NCBI GenBank assembly: GCA_003585845.1
Contig: NQOP01000001.1
Coordinates: forward strand, 201,589-208,819
Reading direction: 5' to 3'
Source of the DNA: Bifidobacteriaceae bacterium NR021
GTDB lineage: Bacteria > Actinomycetota > Actinomycetes > Actinomycetales > Bifidobacteriaceae
DNA: 7,231 nucleotides
How positions within the stretch are numbered: the first letter of the stretch is position 1; each line of letters opens with the position of its first letter. The translations under genes and the position numbers were made by a program. This document shows positions 1 through 6,012 of the stretch, piece after piece. A model generated the notes under the pieces. It worked only from the letters and a program-made list of their open reading frames with translations, made no database searches and had not been told where the DNA came from.

Positions 1-285
1 GCTAAGAAGGTTGCTGCTGATCCTAACGCAACTCAGGCTCAGGTTGATGCTGCAGCTCGTAAGCTTGCTGCCGCTCGTAAGGCTTTGGCTGCTGCTAAGG
101 CTCATGCGGCTGATGTTCGTGCTTCTGTGCGCGCTCAGGTGTTGAAGAGTGGTAGTGTTGCTCAGCTCAGTAAGACTGGTAGTGACGTGTCTGTGTTTGG
201 CTTGTTTGCTGCAACTCTTAGTGCTGCCGGTGCAGCGCTATTCGCTGCTAAGCGTCGCGGTATTTCTCGCCACAGCAACAACTAA
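1..285 (+). CDS. Sortase-anchored surface protein, C-terminal end (5' partial)
   Basis: The last 94 residues of a gene that begins upstream of the window, in frame 1 with a stop at 283-285. Residues 1-45 are Ala/Lys-rich and helical. They include a DPNATQAQVDAAARKL stretch typical of the end of FIVAR-like repeats in Gram-positive surface proteins. The C-terminus is a classic cell-wall sorting signal: LSKTG at residues 56-60 (a variant of LPXTG), a hydrophobic segment at about 64-82, then a basic KRR stop at 84-86. A sortase would be expected to cut between Thr59 and Gly60 and link the protein to peptidoglycan. The N-terminal domains are outside the window, so the adhesive or enzymatic role is unknown. 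An intrinsic terminator follows at 383-420. Confidence 0.88.
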   Translation, partial: AKKVAADPNATQAQVDAAARKLAAARKALAAAKAHAADVRASVRAQVLKSGSVAQLSKTGSDVSVFGLFAATLSAAGAALFAAKRRGISRHSNN

Positions 286-295
286 GCGATAGCTG

Positions 296-363
296 TTGCA
301 AAACCTGTAAAGATTTTGCAAATTATGTAAGTTCACGTGCGCTTAGCGCTAAGCTTACATAAT
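296..363. repeat. Two adjacent inverted repeats downstream of the surface protein gene
   Basis: The first repeat pairs TTGCAAAA (296-303) with TTTTGCAA (314-321), perfect over 8 bp with a 10-nt loop. The second begins on the next base: ATTATGTAAG (322-331) pairs with CTTACATAAT (354-363), perfect over 10 bp. Its loop contains the 12-bp palindrome CTTAGCGCTAAG (342-353). Neither is followed by a T-run, so they do not look like ordinary terminators. They may protect the 3' end of the surface-protein mRNA or be protein-binding sites; the role is inferred. Confidence 0.6.
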
Positions 364-382
364 CTTCTAAGTAAACTGACTA

Positions 383-420
383 AAGCCTCACCTGTGATTC
401 TTCACGGTGGGGCTTTTTTC
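383..420 (+). terminator. Intrinsic terminator of the surface protein gene
   Basis: AAGCCTCACC (383-392) pairs with GGTGGGGCTT (406-415) with one G-U. After a bulged T at 393 the stem continues as GTGA (394-397) with TCAC (402-405), closing on a TTCT loop. The 3' arm runs into TTTTTT (414-419). The stem is strong with a good U-tract, placed about 100 bp after the stop codon. Confidence 0.88.
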
Positions 421-487
421 GGGCTATAGGCCAAAAGTATGTAAAGCTAATCTGATGAATATTATGTGGCATAGTCACAATCCAAAC

Positions 488-697
488 ACCGTTAAAAACT
501 CATCTAACGTACTGAGAAAGTAACGGTTATGAGACACTAATGCACTGCGACTACTGCACCAATGTCCCCAAACAGGCAAAATGAGACCATCGTGCAGAAC
601 CCTGACTGCGCGCGAGTCTGAAAACTGCTAACTAGGGACACTCGCGCAGCGAGACGACCTGCCTTCGCGCTTTAGTGCGAGCGTCTTGGCGCTTTTT
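488..697 (+). ncRNA. Candidate structured RNA or helicase leader (unrecognised)
   Basis: This lies in a 511-bp gap (286-796) with no credible protein gene; 421-487 shows nothing I can support beyond a TATTAT -10-like hexamer at 460-465. From 488 there are several pairings. ACCGTTA (488-494) pairs with TAACGGT (521-527), enclosing a 4x4 A-rich internal loop and a CTCA/TGAG helix (499-502 with 513-516). CTGCAC (554-559) pairs with GTGCAG (592-597). TGTCCC (563-568) can pair with GGGACA (635-640), which would form a pseudoknot with the previous helix. GCGCGAGT (610-617) pairs with ACTCGCGC (640-647). A terminator-like hairpin with TTTTT ends the region. I do not recognise it as SRP RNA, tmRNA, RNase P RNA or a known riboswitch. 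It could be a free small RNA or an attenuated leader of the helicase gene. Confidence 0.4.
646..697 (+). terminator. Terminator-like hairpin upstream of the helicase gene
   Basis: GAGACG (651-656) pairs with CGTCTT (682-687). An inner hairpin TCGCGC (665-670) / GTGCGA (675-680) closes on TTTA. The base can be extended by pairing 646-650 with 688-692 across bulges. The 3' side runs into TTTTT (693-697). A competing helix uses 640-647 with 610-617, so the 5' base of this hairpin could be sequestered. Confidence 0.5.
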
Positions 698-785
698 GAC
701 AACATTTGCCGTTATTGTGCCAGGCGTGTGCTAGGCTCGATTAGTTCACGTTTTGAAATTTAAGTTTTGAATACACATATTTTAC

Positions 786-791
786 GAAAGG
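786..791 (+). promoter_or_regulatory. Ribosome binding site that decides the helicase start
   Basis: GAAAGG lies 5 nt before the GTG codon at 797. The alternative in-frame TTG at 767 has only AT-rich sequence before it and no purine-rich ribosome binding site. GTG at 797 is therefore preferred, which shortens the protein by 10 residues. Confidence 0.6.
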
Positions 792-796
792 CTATT

Positions 797-2689
797 GTGC
801 CGCATACTCATCATGCTGCGTTCGCCCAAAAGCGAGGCGCAAAGAATACCAAGAACGTCAAAAATACTAGGAAATCAGCTGAAAAACGCAATCCTTTTGA
901 ATATCAGGGTAGTCATAAAAATTACGGTTCTAATCACGAGTTCAATTCGCGCAGGGAGCGCAATCGCAAAGCAGAAAAAGCTCGTCAAAAGGCGCGCGAA
1001 AAAGCCTTGCGTTATGAAGAAGTGGCTATTGCGGATGCTGAACAAGATTTTGCTAAAAATAATATTGCTAAGCATAATATTTCTAAGCATAATGTTGATA
1101 AAAATAATGTTGCTAAGAATAATATTGCAAAATCTAATAATGAAAAACAAAATTCTGCAATATCTTTGCGCGCTACTTCAAAAAAGCAAAAGCAAGATTT
1201 TCATAACGCAACAATTATTCCAGACTCTGCTATTGAATCTCGTGAAAATTACCGTGACGATGTAACTTTTGCGCAACTTGGCGTTCCAGAGCCTTTAGTA
1301 GAAGTGTTGCGTGCGGATGGTAAAACCACTGCATTCCCAATTCAACAAGCAACGCTTCCCGATTCCTTACAAGGCGCGAATATCCTAGGGCGAGGTCGCA
1401 CAGGAAGCGGTAAAACATTAGCATTTTCTATTCCACTTGTTGCGCGTTTAGCTGAGAATTTTGTTGATTTAATTAATTCTGGTAAAAACCGTAAGTCACG
1501 CGAGTCTAGCGATATTCCTGCTCCTAGAGCAATAATTCTTGCTCCAACTCGTGAACTTGTACATCAAATTGATGACGTAATAGCACCGCTTGCTGCAGCT
1601 TATGGCATGCGTACTGTGACAGTGTATGGAGGCGTGAGATACCAGCGCCAGGTATCGCAACTTAAGCAGGGTGCGCAGATTGTGCTTGCTTGCCCTGGTC
1701 GTTTGGAAGATTTGCTGCGTCAGGGGGCGCTTACGCTTGAAAAAGTGATGGTTAGCGTGCTCGACGAAGCGGACGAAATGGCGGATATGGGATTCCTTCC
1801 TGCTGTTACCAGACTTCTTGAACAAGTTGCGCCAGATGGTCAACGCATGCTGTTTTCTGCAACGCTTGATAAGCAAGTTTCTACATTAGTTGAGCGTTTC
1901 CTTCCAAACGCTGTCGTTCATGCTGTGGATGATGCTGATTGCCAAGTTGACACTATGACGCATCATATTTTTGCTGTGTCAGCAGGGGATAAGTACGAAG
2001 TTTTGCGAAAGCTTGCTTCCGGAAAGAAACGTTCTATATTCTTTACGCGCACGAAATATCAAGCGAAAAATATGGCGAAAAAATTTGTGCAGCAAGGTAT
2101 TCCTGCAGTCGATTTGCAAGGTAATTTGTCGCAGAATCAGCGAGATCGTCATTTGGCTGTGTTTGCTGAAGGCTTGGTGCGTGTGCTAGTTGCTACGGAC
2201 GTTGCTGCGCGAGGTATTGACATTAGTGACGTTGCGTTGGTTGTGCAAACTGAGCCTCCTGAGGATCCTAAGTCTTTCTTGCATCGTTCGGGCCGCACTG
2301 CTCGAGCTGGTGAAGAAGGCGATGTTGTAACGCTTGTGCTTCCTAATCAAAAGCACGCTGCCCATATGATGCTTCGTAAGGCTGGAATTCATGCGAAAGC
2401 TGAGGATGTGAATCCTGCTTCGCCAGTTCTAGATGAGATTGTGGGTGAAGCTGCTGAGCTTCAAGAAGGCTGGAGTATGCCGGAGCCGGAGCAGCAGAAG
2501 CGTAAAGGTCGCGGTCGTGGGCGCGGGCGTGGGCGCGGTGGTAATGGTCACAGTGGTGTGCGCAAGTCCGAGATCAAAGCTGAGAACAAAGTGGAGCGTA
2601 AAGCTGAGTTCAAATATAATCGCGAACGTGTAAATAGCCGCGGGCGTGGCCGCAACAGCTCGTCGAATGGTACGAAGCGACCAAAATAG
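797..2689 (+). CDS. DEAD-box ATP-dependent RNA helicase
   Basis: A 630-residue superfamily 2 RNA helicase that should unwind RNA duplexes using ATP in the cytoplasm (mRNA turnover, ribosome assembly or cold adaptation). The full motif set is visible: Q motif (Phe158, Gln183), Walker A GRTGSGKT (200-207), PTREL (250-254), CPGR (299-302), DEAD (323-326), SAT (354-356), motif IV (413-420), ATDVAARGID (466-475) and HRSGRTARAG (496-505). The core is flanked by low-complexity tails. The basic N-terminal extension of about 150 residues holds pentapeptide repeats (86-115). The C-terminus has an Arg-Gly run (568-582) and a second small RGRGR patch (613-620), likely RNA-binding. Actinobacterial helicases of this kind are often called DeaD/RhlE-like; the exact subfamily is not resolved. 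The GTG start follows GAAAGG. The stop codon lies inside the first 52-bp repeat unit, and transcription converges with the DUF3052 gene. Confidence 0.95.
   Translation: MPHTHHAAFAQKRGAKNTKNVKNTRKSAEKRNPFEYQGSHKNYGSNHEFNSRRERNRKAEKARQKAREKALRYEEVAIADAEQDFAKNNIAKHNISKHNVDKNNVAKNNIAKSNNEKQNSAISLRATSKKQKQDFHNATIIPDSAIESRENYRDDVTFAQLGVPEPLVEVLRADGKTTAFPIQQATLPDSLQGANILGRGRTGSGKTLAFSIPLVARLAENFVDLINSGKNRKSRESSDIPAPRAIILAPTRELVHQIDDVIAPLAAAYGMRTVTVYGGVRYQRQVSQLKQGAQIVLACPGRLEDLLRQGALTLEKVMVSVLDEADEMADMGFLPAVTRLLEQVAPDGQRMLFSATLDKQVSTLVERFLPNAVVHAVDDADCQVDTMTHHIFAVSAGDKYEVLRKLASGKKRSIFFTRTKYQAKNMAKKFVQQGIPAVDLQGNLSQNQRDRHLAVFAEGLVRVLVATDVAARGIDISDVALVVQTEPPEDPKSFLHRSGRTARAGEEGDVVTLVLPNQKHAAHMMLRKAGIHAKAEDVNPASPVLDEIVGEAAELQEGWSMPEPEQQKRKGRGRGRGRGRGGNGHSGVRKSEIKAENKVERKAEFKYNRERVNSRGRGRNSSSNGTKRPK
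1052..1141 (+). repeat. 15-bp coding tandem repeat (pentapeptide, six copies)
   Basis: Six 15-bp units in frame within the helicase gene encode AKNNI, AKHNI, SKHNV, DKNNV, AKNNI and a degenerate AKSNN; a further EKQNS (1142-1156) may be a decayed seventh. The consensus is [A/S/D]K(N/H)N(I/V). The segment is Asn/Lys-rich, AT-rich and probably disordered. The unit count could vary between strains by slippage without breaking the frame. Confidence 0.85.
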
Positions 2690-2790
2690 CGCAAGAGTGA
2701 GTAGTTTATGTCGCTTTTGGGCGAATATCCGACATAAATAGCGCAGAAGTGAGTAGTTTTGGTCGCCTACGCGTAAATATTCGACCAAAA
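2687..2790. repeat. Two 52-bp tandem units, each with a hairpin
   Basis: Unit A (2687-2738) and unit B (2739-2790) are identical at 39 of 52 positions by my alignment, and both begin TAGCGCA. Each contains a 9-bp perfect inverted repeat with a 16-nt loop: TTTATGTCG (2705-2713) with CGACATAAA (2730-2738), and TTTTGGTCG (2757-2765) with CGACCAAAA (2782-2790). The stems differ at two positions, and both changes are matched on the opposite arm (A-T to T-A, T-A to G-C). The stop codon TAG of the helicase is the first three bases of unit A. Confidence 0.85.
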
Positions 2791-2800
2791 CTGCTCAGTT
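2750..2800. terminator. Probable bidirectional terminator between convergent genes
   Basis: TGAGTAGTTTTGGTCG (2750-2765) pairs with CGACCAAAACTGCTCA (2782-2797): 16 bp with a single G-U and a 16-nt loop, followed on the plus strand by GTTTTACTT. It sits between the helicase stop (2689) and the DUF3052 stop (2801). A long stem at a convergent junction fits transcription termination. The T-run is short and the loop large, so a role in mRNA 3'-end stability is possible too. Confidence 0.55.
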
Positions 2801-3223
2801 TTACTTAGATTGACCTTTACCAAATGCGCGCAGTTGCACGCCGTTCCAGTCAGCGCTTACGGTTAACGGAGTGGCTGCGTTCATACCAGCTGTTTTTGCT
2901 GCAGATTGAACTGTACTAGAACTTGGGGAACCTTCGCGACCTGGTTTTGGAGTAAGAACCCACATAGGCGCGTCATCGTCAAGCATATTTGTGGCATCCA
3001 TAATGGTGTCTGCGAGCTCATCTTCATCGTCGCCGTCGCGCCACCAAATAATCACACCATCAACAGCAGCGTCATAATCCTCATCTACCAACTCTTCGCC
3101 GGTAAGTTTCTCGATGCTTTCGCAAATTGTTTCGTCAACATCGTCATCCCAGAGCCATTGTTGCACAATGTCTCCTGGTTGGAATCCGAATTCCTGTGCA
3201 TGCTGAAAAGCTATCTGTTCCAC
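2801..3223 (-). CDS. DUF3052 family protein
   Basis: A small acidic protein of about 140 residues that matches the actinobacterial DUF3052 family as I know it: a GFxPGDIVQQ start, a WDDDVDE motif, a GEELVDEDYD segment, VDGVIIWWRDGD, and the conserved MWVLTPKPGREG near the middle, ending in a SADWNGVQL segment. No biochemical function is established to my knowledge and no catalytic motif is visible. There is no signal peptide or membrane segment, so it should be cytoplasmic. The possible starts are TTG at 3232 and GTG at 3223; an in-frame TGA lies just upstream. Neither has a ribosome binding site. GTG is preferred because a -10-like TATATT lies 7 nt before it, which fits a leaderless mRNA. 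The gene is divergent from nrdD and convergent with the helicase. Confidence 0.85.
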   Translation of the reverse strand: MEQIAFQHAQEFGFQPGDIVQQWLWDDDVDETICESIEKLTGEELVDEDYDAAVDGVIIWWRDGDDEDELADTIMDATNMLDDDAPMWVLTPKPGREGSPSSSTVQSAAKTAGMNAATPLTVSADWNGVQLRAFGKGQSK

Positions 3224-3230
3224 GTGATTC

Positions 3231-3236
3231 AATATA
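3231..3236 (-). promoter_or_regulatory. Candidate -10 element for a leaderless DUF3052 mRNA
   Basis: On the minus strand TATATT matches TATAAT at 5 of 6 positions and ends 7 nt before the GTG at 3223. Transcription would therefore start at or within a base of the start codon. No recognisable -35 lies at the usual distance. The element overlaps the alternative TTG start at 3232, which argues against that start. Confidence 0.4.
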
Positions 3237-3333
3237 TCAAAGCGTCACGAAGTGCGCGCCCGCAACGGCGTGTATTAAGTGATTTATCGTTTATCAATTA
3301 CGACACACCAGGACACGCCTCAAAAATCGCGAT

Positions 3334-3349
3334 TGTGACAAAAATCACT
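3334..3349. promoter_or_regulatory. CRP/FNR-type dyad upstream of nrdD
   Basis: TGTGA-N6-TCACT matches the CRP/GlxR-type pattern TGTGA-N6-TCACA at nine of ten defined positions. Its right half overlaps the first NrdR-like box. It is centred about 55-75 bp upstream of the candidate nrdD start sites. Which regulator would bind is unknown, and the match could be chance. Confidence 0.4.
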
Positions 3350-3360
3350 ATATGTAGGTG
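3345..3360. promoter_or_regulatory. NrdR box 1 of nrdD
   Basis: The core CTATATGTAG (3348-3357) matches the NrdR core CwAtATaTwG at 9 of 10 positions; the right flank is poor. NrdR is the ATP-cone repressor of ribonucleotide reductase genes. The case rests on the core, the position upstream of nrdD, and a second box three helical turns away. Confidence 0.7.
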
Positions 3361-3361
3361 G

Positions 3362-3409
3362 TTAACTTTGCGTCTTGCCCTAGATATTGTGCATGAGTTG
3401 GGTTATAGT
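3362..3409 (+). promoter_or_regulatory. Candidate nrdD promoter(s)
   Basis: TTAACT (3362-3367), a 17-bp spacer and TATTGT (3385-3390) form a plausible promoter; NrdR box 2 covers this -10. A stronger -10, TATAGT (3404-3409), lies 14 bp further downstream without a clear -35. In either case NrdR bound to both boxes would block the polymerase. Confidence 0.45.
3377..3392. promoter_or_regulatory. NrdR box 2 of nrdD
   Basis: The core CTAGATATTG (3380-3389) matches CwAtATaTwG at 9 of 10 positions, followed by TGC against the consensus TGT. Its core starts exactly 32 bp after that of box 1, so both boxes lie on the same face of the helix. Paired boxes separated by whole helical turns are the known arrangement for NrdR. 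Confidence 0.7.
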
Positions 3410-3492
3410 AGAGCGAGTTGTTAGAAATAGTTCCCATATGTGCAACGAGAGAATTTGCTAGAAGGAACGGTGTTTGAGAAAGGTCTGTACTG

Positions 3493-5910
3493 ATGCAGGT
3501 TTTGGAAGAAACTGCTGTCACAAGCGCAGAAAATTGTACGGATGATGTAGTTGAAGCTCCAGTTTCTCGCGTGCAGGTCGAAAAGCGCGATGGTCGCGTA
3601 GTTGATTTTGATCCGCTGAATATCATTATGGCTATTAAGGCTGCTTTTAAGGATTTGGGCAAGGAAGTAGGTCCGCAAGAGGAGCAGTTAATTCGTAATA
3701 TTTCTGATCATATTGAGGCTGAAATTCAAGATCGTTACAATGGTCCAGCAAAGATTGAAGATATTCAGACTCTTGTTGAGCATGGTCTTATTGAAAATCA
3801 CCTTTATGAGGTTGCTCGTTGCTACACGAGCTACCGCCTGAACCGCGATATTGATCGCGCTAAAGCTACTGATATCAACGAGGCTGTTAACCGCCTTGTG
3901 AACCGTGATGAGTCTCTTGTTCGCGAAAACGCCAACAAGGATTCTAATGTTTACGCAACTCAGCGTGATCTTCTTGCAGGCGCTGTTTCTAAAGCCTCTG
4001 CGTTCTCTATGCTTCCTCACGCAGTTTCTAACGCTCATATGAAGGGTGATATTCACTTCCACGACGCTGATTATTCGCCATTTACTTGCATGAGCAACTG
4101 CTCGCTTCCTGATTTTGGCGACATGCTTGCTAAGGGCTTTGCTCTTGGTAACGCAATGATGGATAGCCCAAAGTCTATTGGTACTGCTGCAACTCAGGTT
4201 ACGCAAATTATTAAGGATATTGCTGGAGCGCAATACGGCGGTCAAACAGTTAATCGTGCAGACGAGATGCTTGAGCCTTACGCTAAGTGCGATTACGAAA
4301 AAAATCTTGCTATGGCACACGCAATGATTCCTGATTCCACGCCAATTCAAGTCGCAAAAGATATGATTGACGGCTTGAAGGCTCAGGAGCCTAAGAATCT
4401 CCACTGCTTGGACAGGGATCCACTGCCAGCTGATACTCCTTTTGACGAAAACTTGAGCGAGCTTGATCAGCTTCGTGAAGTTTACGCAAAGATTATGACG
4501 CGTAAAGCTATTTACGACGCTATGCAAACTATGGAATATCAAATTAATTCCAACCGCGTTTCTAACGGTCAGACTCCGTTCGTAACTGTTGGATTTGGCT
4601 TGGGTACTTCTTGGTTTGCTCGTGAAATCCAGCGCGCTATTTTGCTTAACCGTATTCGCGGCCTCGGCAAAGATCGCCACACTGCAATCTTCCCTAAGCT
4701 TGTGTTTACTATTAAGCACGGCGTAAACGCAGACGCTAGCGACCCGAACTACGATTTGAAGCAGCTTGCGCTTGAGTGCTCTACTAAGCGCATGTATCCA
4801 GACGTTGTGTTCTATGAGAATATTGTTAAGATTACTGGCTCCTTCAAGGCTCCTATGGGTTGCCGCTCATTCCTCCAGGGTTGGATTGATCCAAAGACCG
4901 GCAAGGACGTTGAAGATGGCCGTATGAATCTTGGCGTTGTGACTGTTAACATGCCACGTATTGCTCTTGAATCTCACGGCGATGTGACTCGCTTCTGGAA
5001 GCTTTTCGACGAGCGTATGGAAGTAGCTCACCAAGCTTTGCGATTCCGTATTATGCGTTGCAAGCAAGCAACTCCTGTGAATGCTCCAACGCTGTTCCGT
5101 TACGGTGCTTTTGGTCGTTTGGAAGCTAACGAGAGTGTCGATCAGTTGTTCCGTAATGAGCGAGCAACCGTTTCTCTTGGCTACATTGGCTTGTATGAGA
5201 CTACTGCAGTGTTCTTCGGCAAGGATTGGATGCAAGATCATAGCTGGAATGAGGAAGGCAAGGAGTTTGCGCTTTCTTTGGTTCGTCGCATGAATAAGCT
5301 TTGCCAGCAGTGGTCAAAGGCTGAAGGCTACCATTATTCTGTTTACTCAACTCCTGCCGAGTCTTTGACTGACCGCTTTAACCGCATGGATCGTCAGAAG
5401 TTCGGCCGCATTGAAGGCGTTACCGATCACGACTTCTACACTAATTCCTTCCATTACCCGGTTTGGTTGCAGCCAACTCCTATGGAGAAGCTTCGCTACG
5501 AGGTTGACTTCCCGTATCTTGCTTCCGGCGGCTTTATTAATTACTGCGAGTTCCCATGCTTGCAAGCGAATCCTAAGGCTTTGGAAGCTGTTTGGGATTA
5601 TGCTTATAAGATTGGCATTGGATACTTGGGTACGAATACGCCAATCGATCACTGCTTCGTTTGCGGTTTCCAGGGCGATTTTGAGCCGACTAAAGAAGGC
5701 TTCCGTTGCCCGGAGTGCGGCAACAGTGACCCAGATAAGTGCAATGTGACTAAGCGTACTTGCGGCTACTTGGGCAATCCTGTTCAGCGCCCAATGGTTC
5801 ACGGTCGTCACGAAGAAATCGCTCACCGCGTAAAGCACATGTCTGGCGAAACTGGTCACGTGACTCTTAACAACGGTGAGTCTCGTGAATGGTATGAGGA
5901 AACAAAATAA
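3493..5910 (+). CDS. nrdD: Anaerobic (class III) ribonucleoside-triphosphate reductase
   Basis: 805 residues. Reduces ribonucleotides to deoxyribonucleotides in the absence of oxygen using a glycyl radical. An N-terminal ATP-cone (about 27-120) gives allosteric control of activity. Expected catalytic cysteines are Cys203 (SNCSLPD) and Cys457 (MGCRSFL), equivalent to E. coli Cys175 and Cys384 by motif. The C-terminal zinc site is Cys721, Cys724, Cys739 and Cys742. The glycyl radical residue is Gly758 in CGYLG (codon 5764-5766). The spacing of the four cysteines and the glycine equals that of E. coli NrdD. The protein is longer than the E. coli enzyme (712). The ATG start follows GAAAGG (3478-3483), 9 nt away. 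Two NrdR-like boxes upstream indicate repression by NrdR. Its activase, nrdG, lies 220 bp downstream. All key residues are present, so it should be functional and oxygen-sensitive. Confidence 0.98.
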   Translation: MQVLEETAVTSAENCTDDVVEAPVSRVQVEKRDGRVVDFDPLNIIMAIKAAFKDLGKEVGPQEEQLIRNISDHIEAEIQDRYNGPAKIEDIQTLVEHGLIENHLYEVARCYTSYRLNRDIDRAKATDINEAVNRLVNRDESLVRENANKDSNVYATQRDLLAGAVSKASAFSMLPHAVSNAHMKGDIHFHDADYSPFTCMSNCSLPDFGDMLAKGFALGNAMMDSPKSIGTAATQVTQIIKDIAGAQYGGQTVNRADEMLEPYAKCDYEKNLAMAHAMIPDSTPIQVAKDMIDGLKAQEPKNLHCLDRDPLPADTPFDENLSELDQLREVYAKIMTRKAIYDAMQTMEYQINSNRVSNGQTPFVTVGFGLGTSWFAREIQRAILLNRIRGLGKDRHTAIFPKLVFTIKHGVNADASDPNYDLKQLALECSTKRMYPDVVFYENIVKITGSFKAPMGCRSFLQGWIDPKTGKDVEDGRMNLGVVTVNMPRIALESHGDVTRFWKLFDERMEVAHQALRFRIMRCKQATPVNAPTLFRYGAFGRLEANESVDQLFRNERATVSLGYIGLYETTAVFFGKDWMQDHSWNEEGKEFALSLVRRMNKLCQQWSKAEGYHYSVYSTPAESLTDRFNRMDRQKFGRIEGVTDHDFYTNSFHYPVWLQPTPMEKLRYEVDFPYLASGGFINYCEFPCLQANPKALEAVWDYAYKIGIGYLGTNTPIDHCFVCGFQGDFEPTKEGFRCPECGNSDPDKCNVTKRTCGYLGNPVQRPMVHGRHEEIAHRVKHMSGETGHVTLNNGESREWYEETK

Positions 5911-5965
5911 ACTTAGCTAATTAACTATGTTGAAACTTAGTAAAATAAGTATGACTAGATAATTT

Positions 5966-5984
5966 AGCTAAATAAATAGCTTTT
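5966..5984 (+). terminator. Weak hairpin with T-run after nrdD
   Basis: AGCTA (5966-5970) pairs with TAGCT (5977-5981) around a 6-nt loop and runs into TTTT. Only 5 bp and AT-rich, so at best a leaky terminator. The palindrome TTAGCTAA occurs both here (5964-5971) and just after the nrdD stop (5913-5920). Confidence 0.25.
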
Positions 5985-6003
5985 CTTGTGTTTGTTGTTT
6001 GGT

Positions 6004-6009
6004 GATAAT
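6004..6009 (+). promoter_or_regulatory. Possible nrdG promoter (-10 only)
   Basis: GATAAT matches the -10 consensus at 5 of 6 positions. No good -35 is visible upstream. If used, the transcript would begin at about 6015, on the 5' arm of the hairpin at 6013-6057, with a leader of about 115 nt before nrdG. Confidence 0.3.
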
Positions 6010-6012
6010 CTG

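Noticed and set aside
513..516. TPP riboswitch suggested by CTGAGA at 512-517
   Set aside because: The other conserved TPP elements, such as the ACCTGAT segment, are absent, and the bases are used in a local CTCA/TGAG helix.
562..619. Small ORF ATG to TGA of 18 codons, and another at 464-523 of 19 codons
   Set aside because: No ribosome binding site, no recognisable peptide, and the first lies within the structured RNA candidate.
696..701. TTGACA as the -35 of a helicase promoter
   Set aside because: No -10-like hexamer lies 16-18 bp downstream, and it overlaps the T-run of the terminator-like hairpin. The extended -10-like TGCTAGGCT at 729-737 is too far from it and has no -35 of its own.
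767..796. TTG start of the helicase
   Set aside because: No ribosome binding site precedes it, whereas GAAAGG precedes the GTG at 797.
1052..1156. CRISPR-like array
   Set aside because: The repeats are 15 bp, contiguous without spacers, and in frame with the helicase.
3279..3348. Inverted repeat GTGATTT / AAATCAC in the nrdD upstream region
   Set aside because: Only 7 bp with 56 bp between the arms in AT-rich DNA; likely chance. Its right arm overlaps the sites reported separately.
2906..3424. A 172-codon open frame on the plus strand over the DUF3052 gene
   Set aside because: It is antisense to a recognisable family protein and runs through the nrdD promoter region; no ribosome binding site and no recognisable domain.
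3688..4719. A 343-codon open frame on the minus strand inside nrdD
   Set aside because: It lies wholly antisense to a conserved catalytic gene, has no domain I recognise and has a composition explained by the complementary codons of nrdD.
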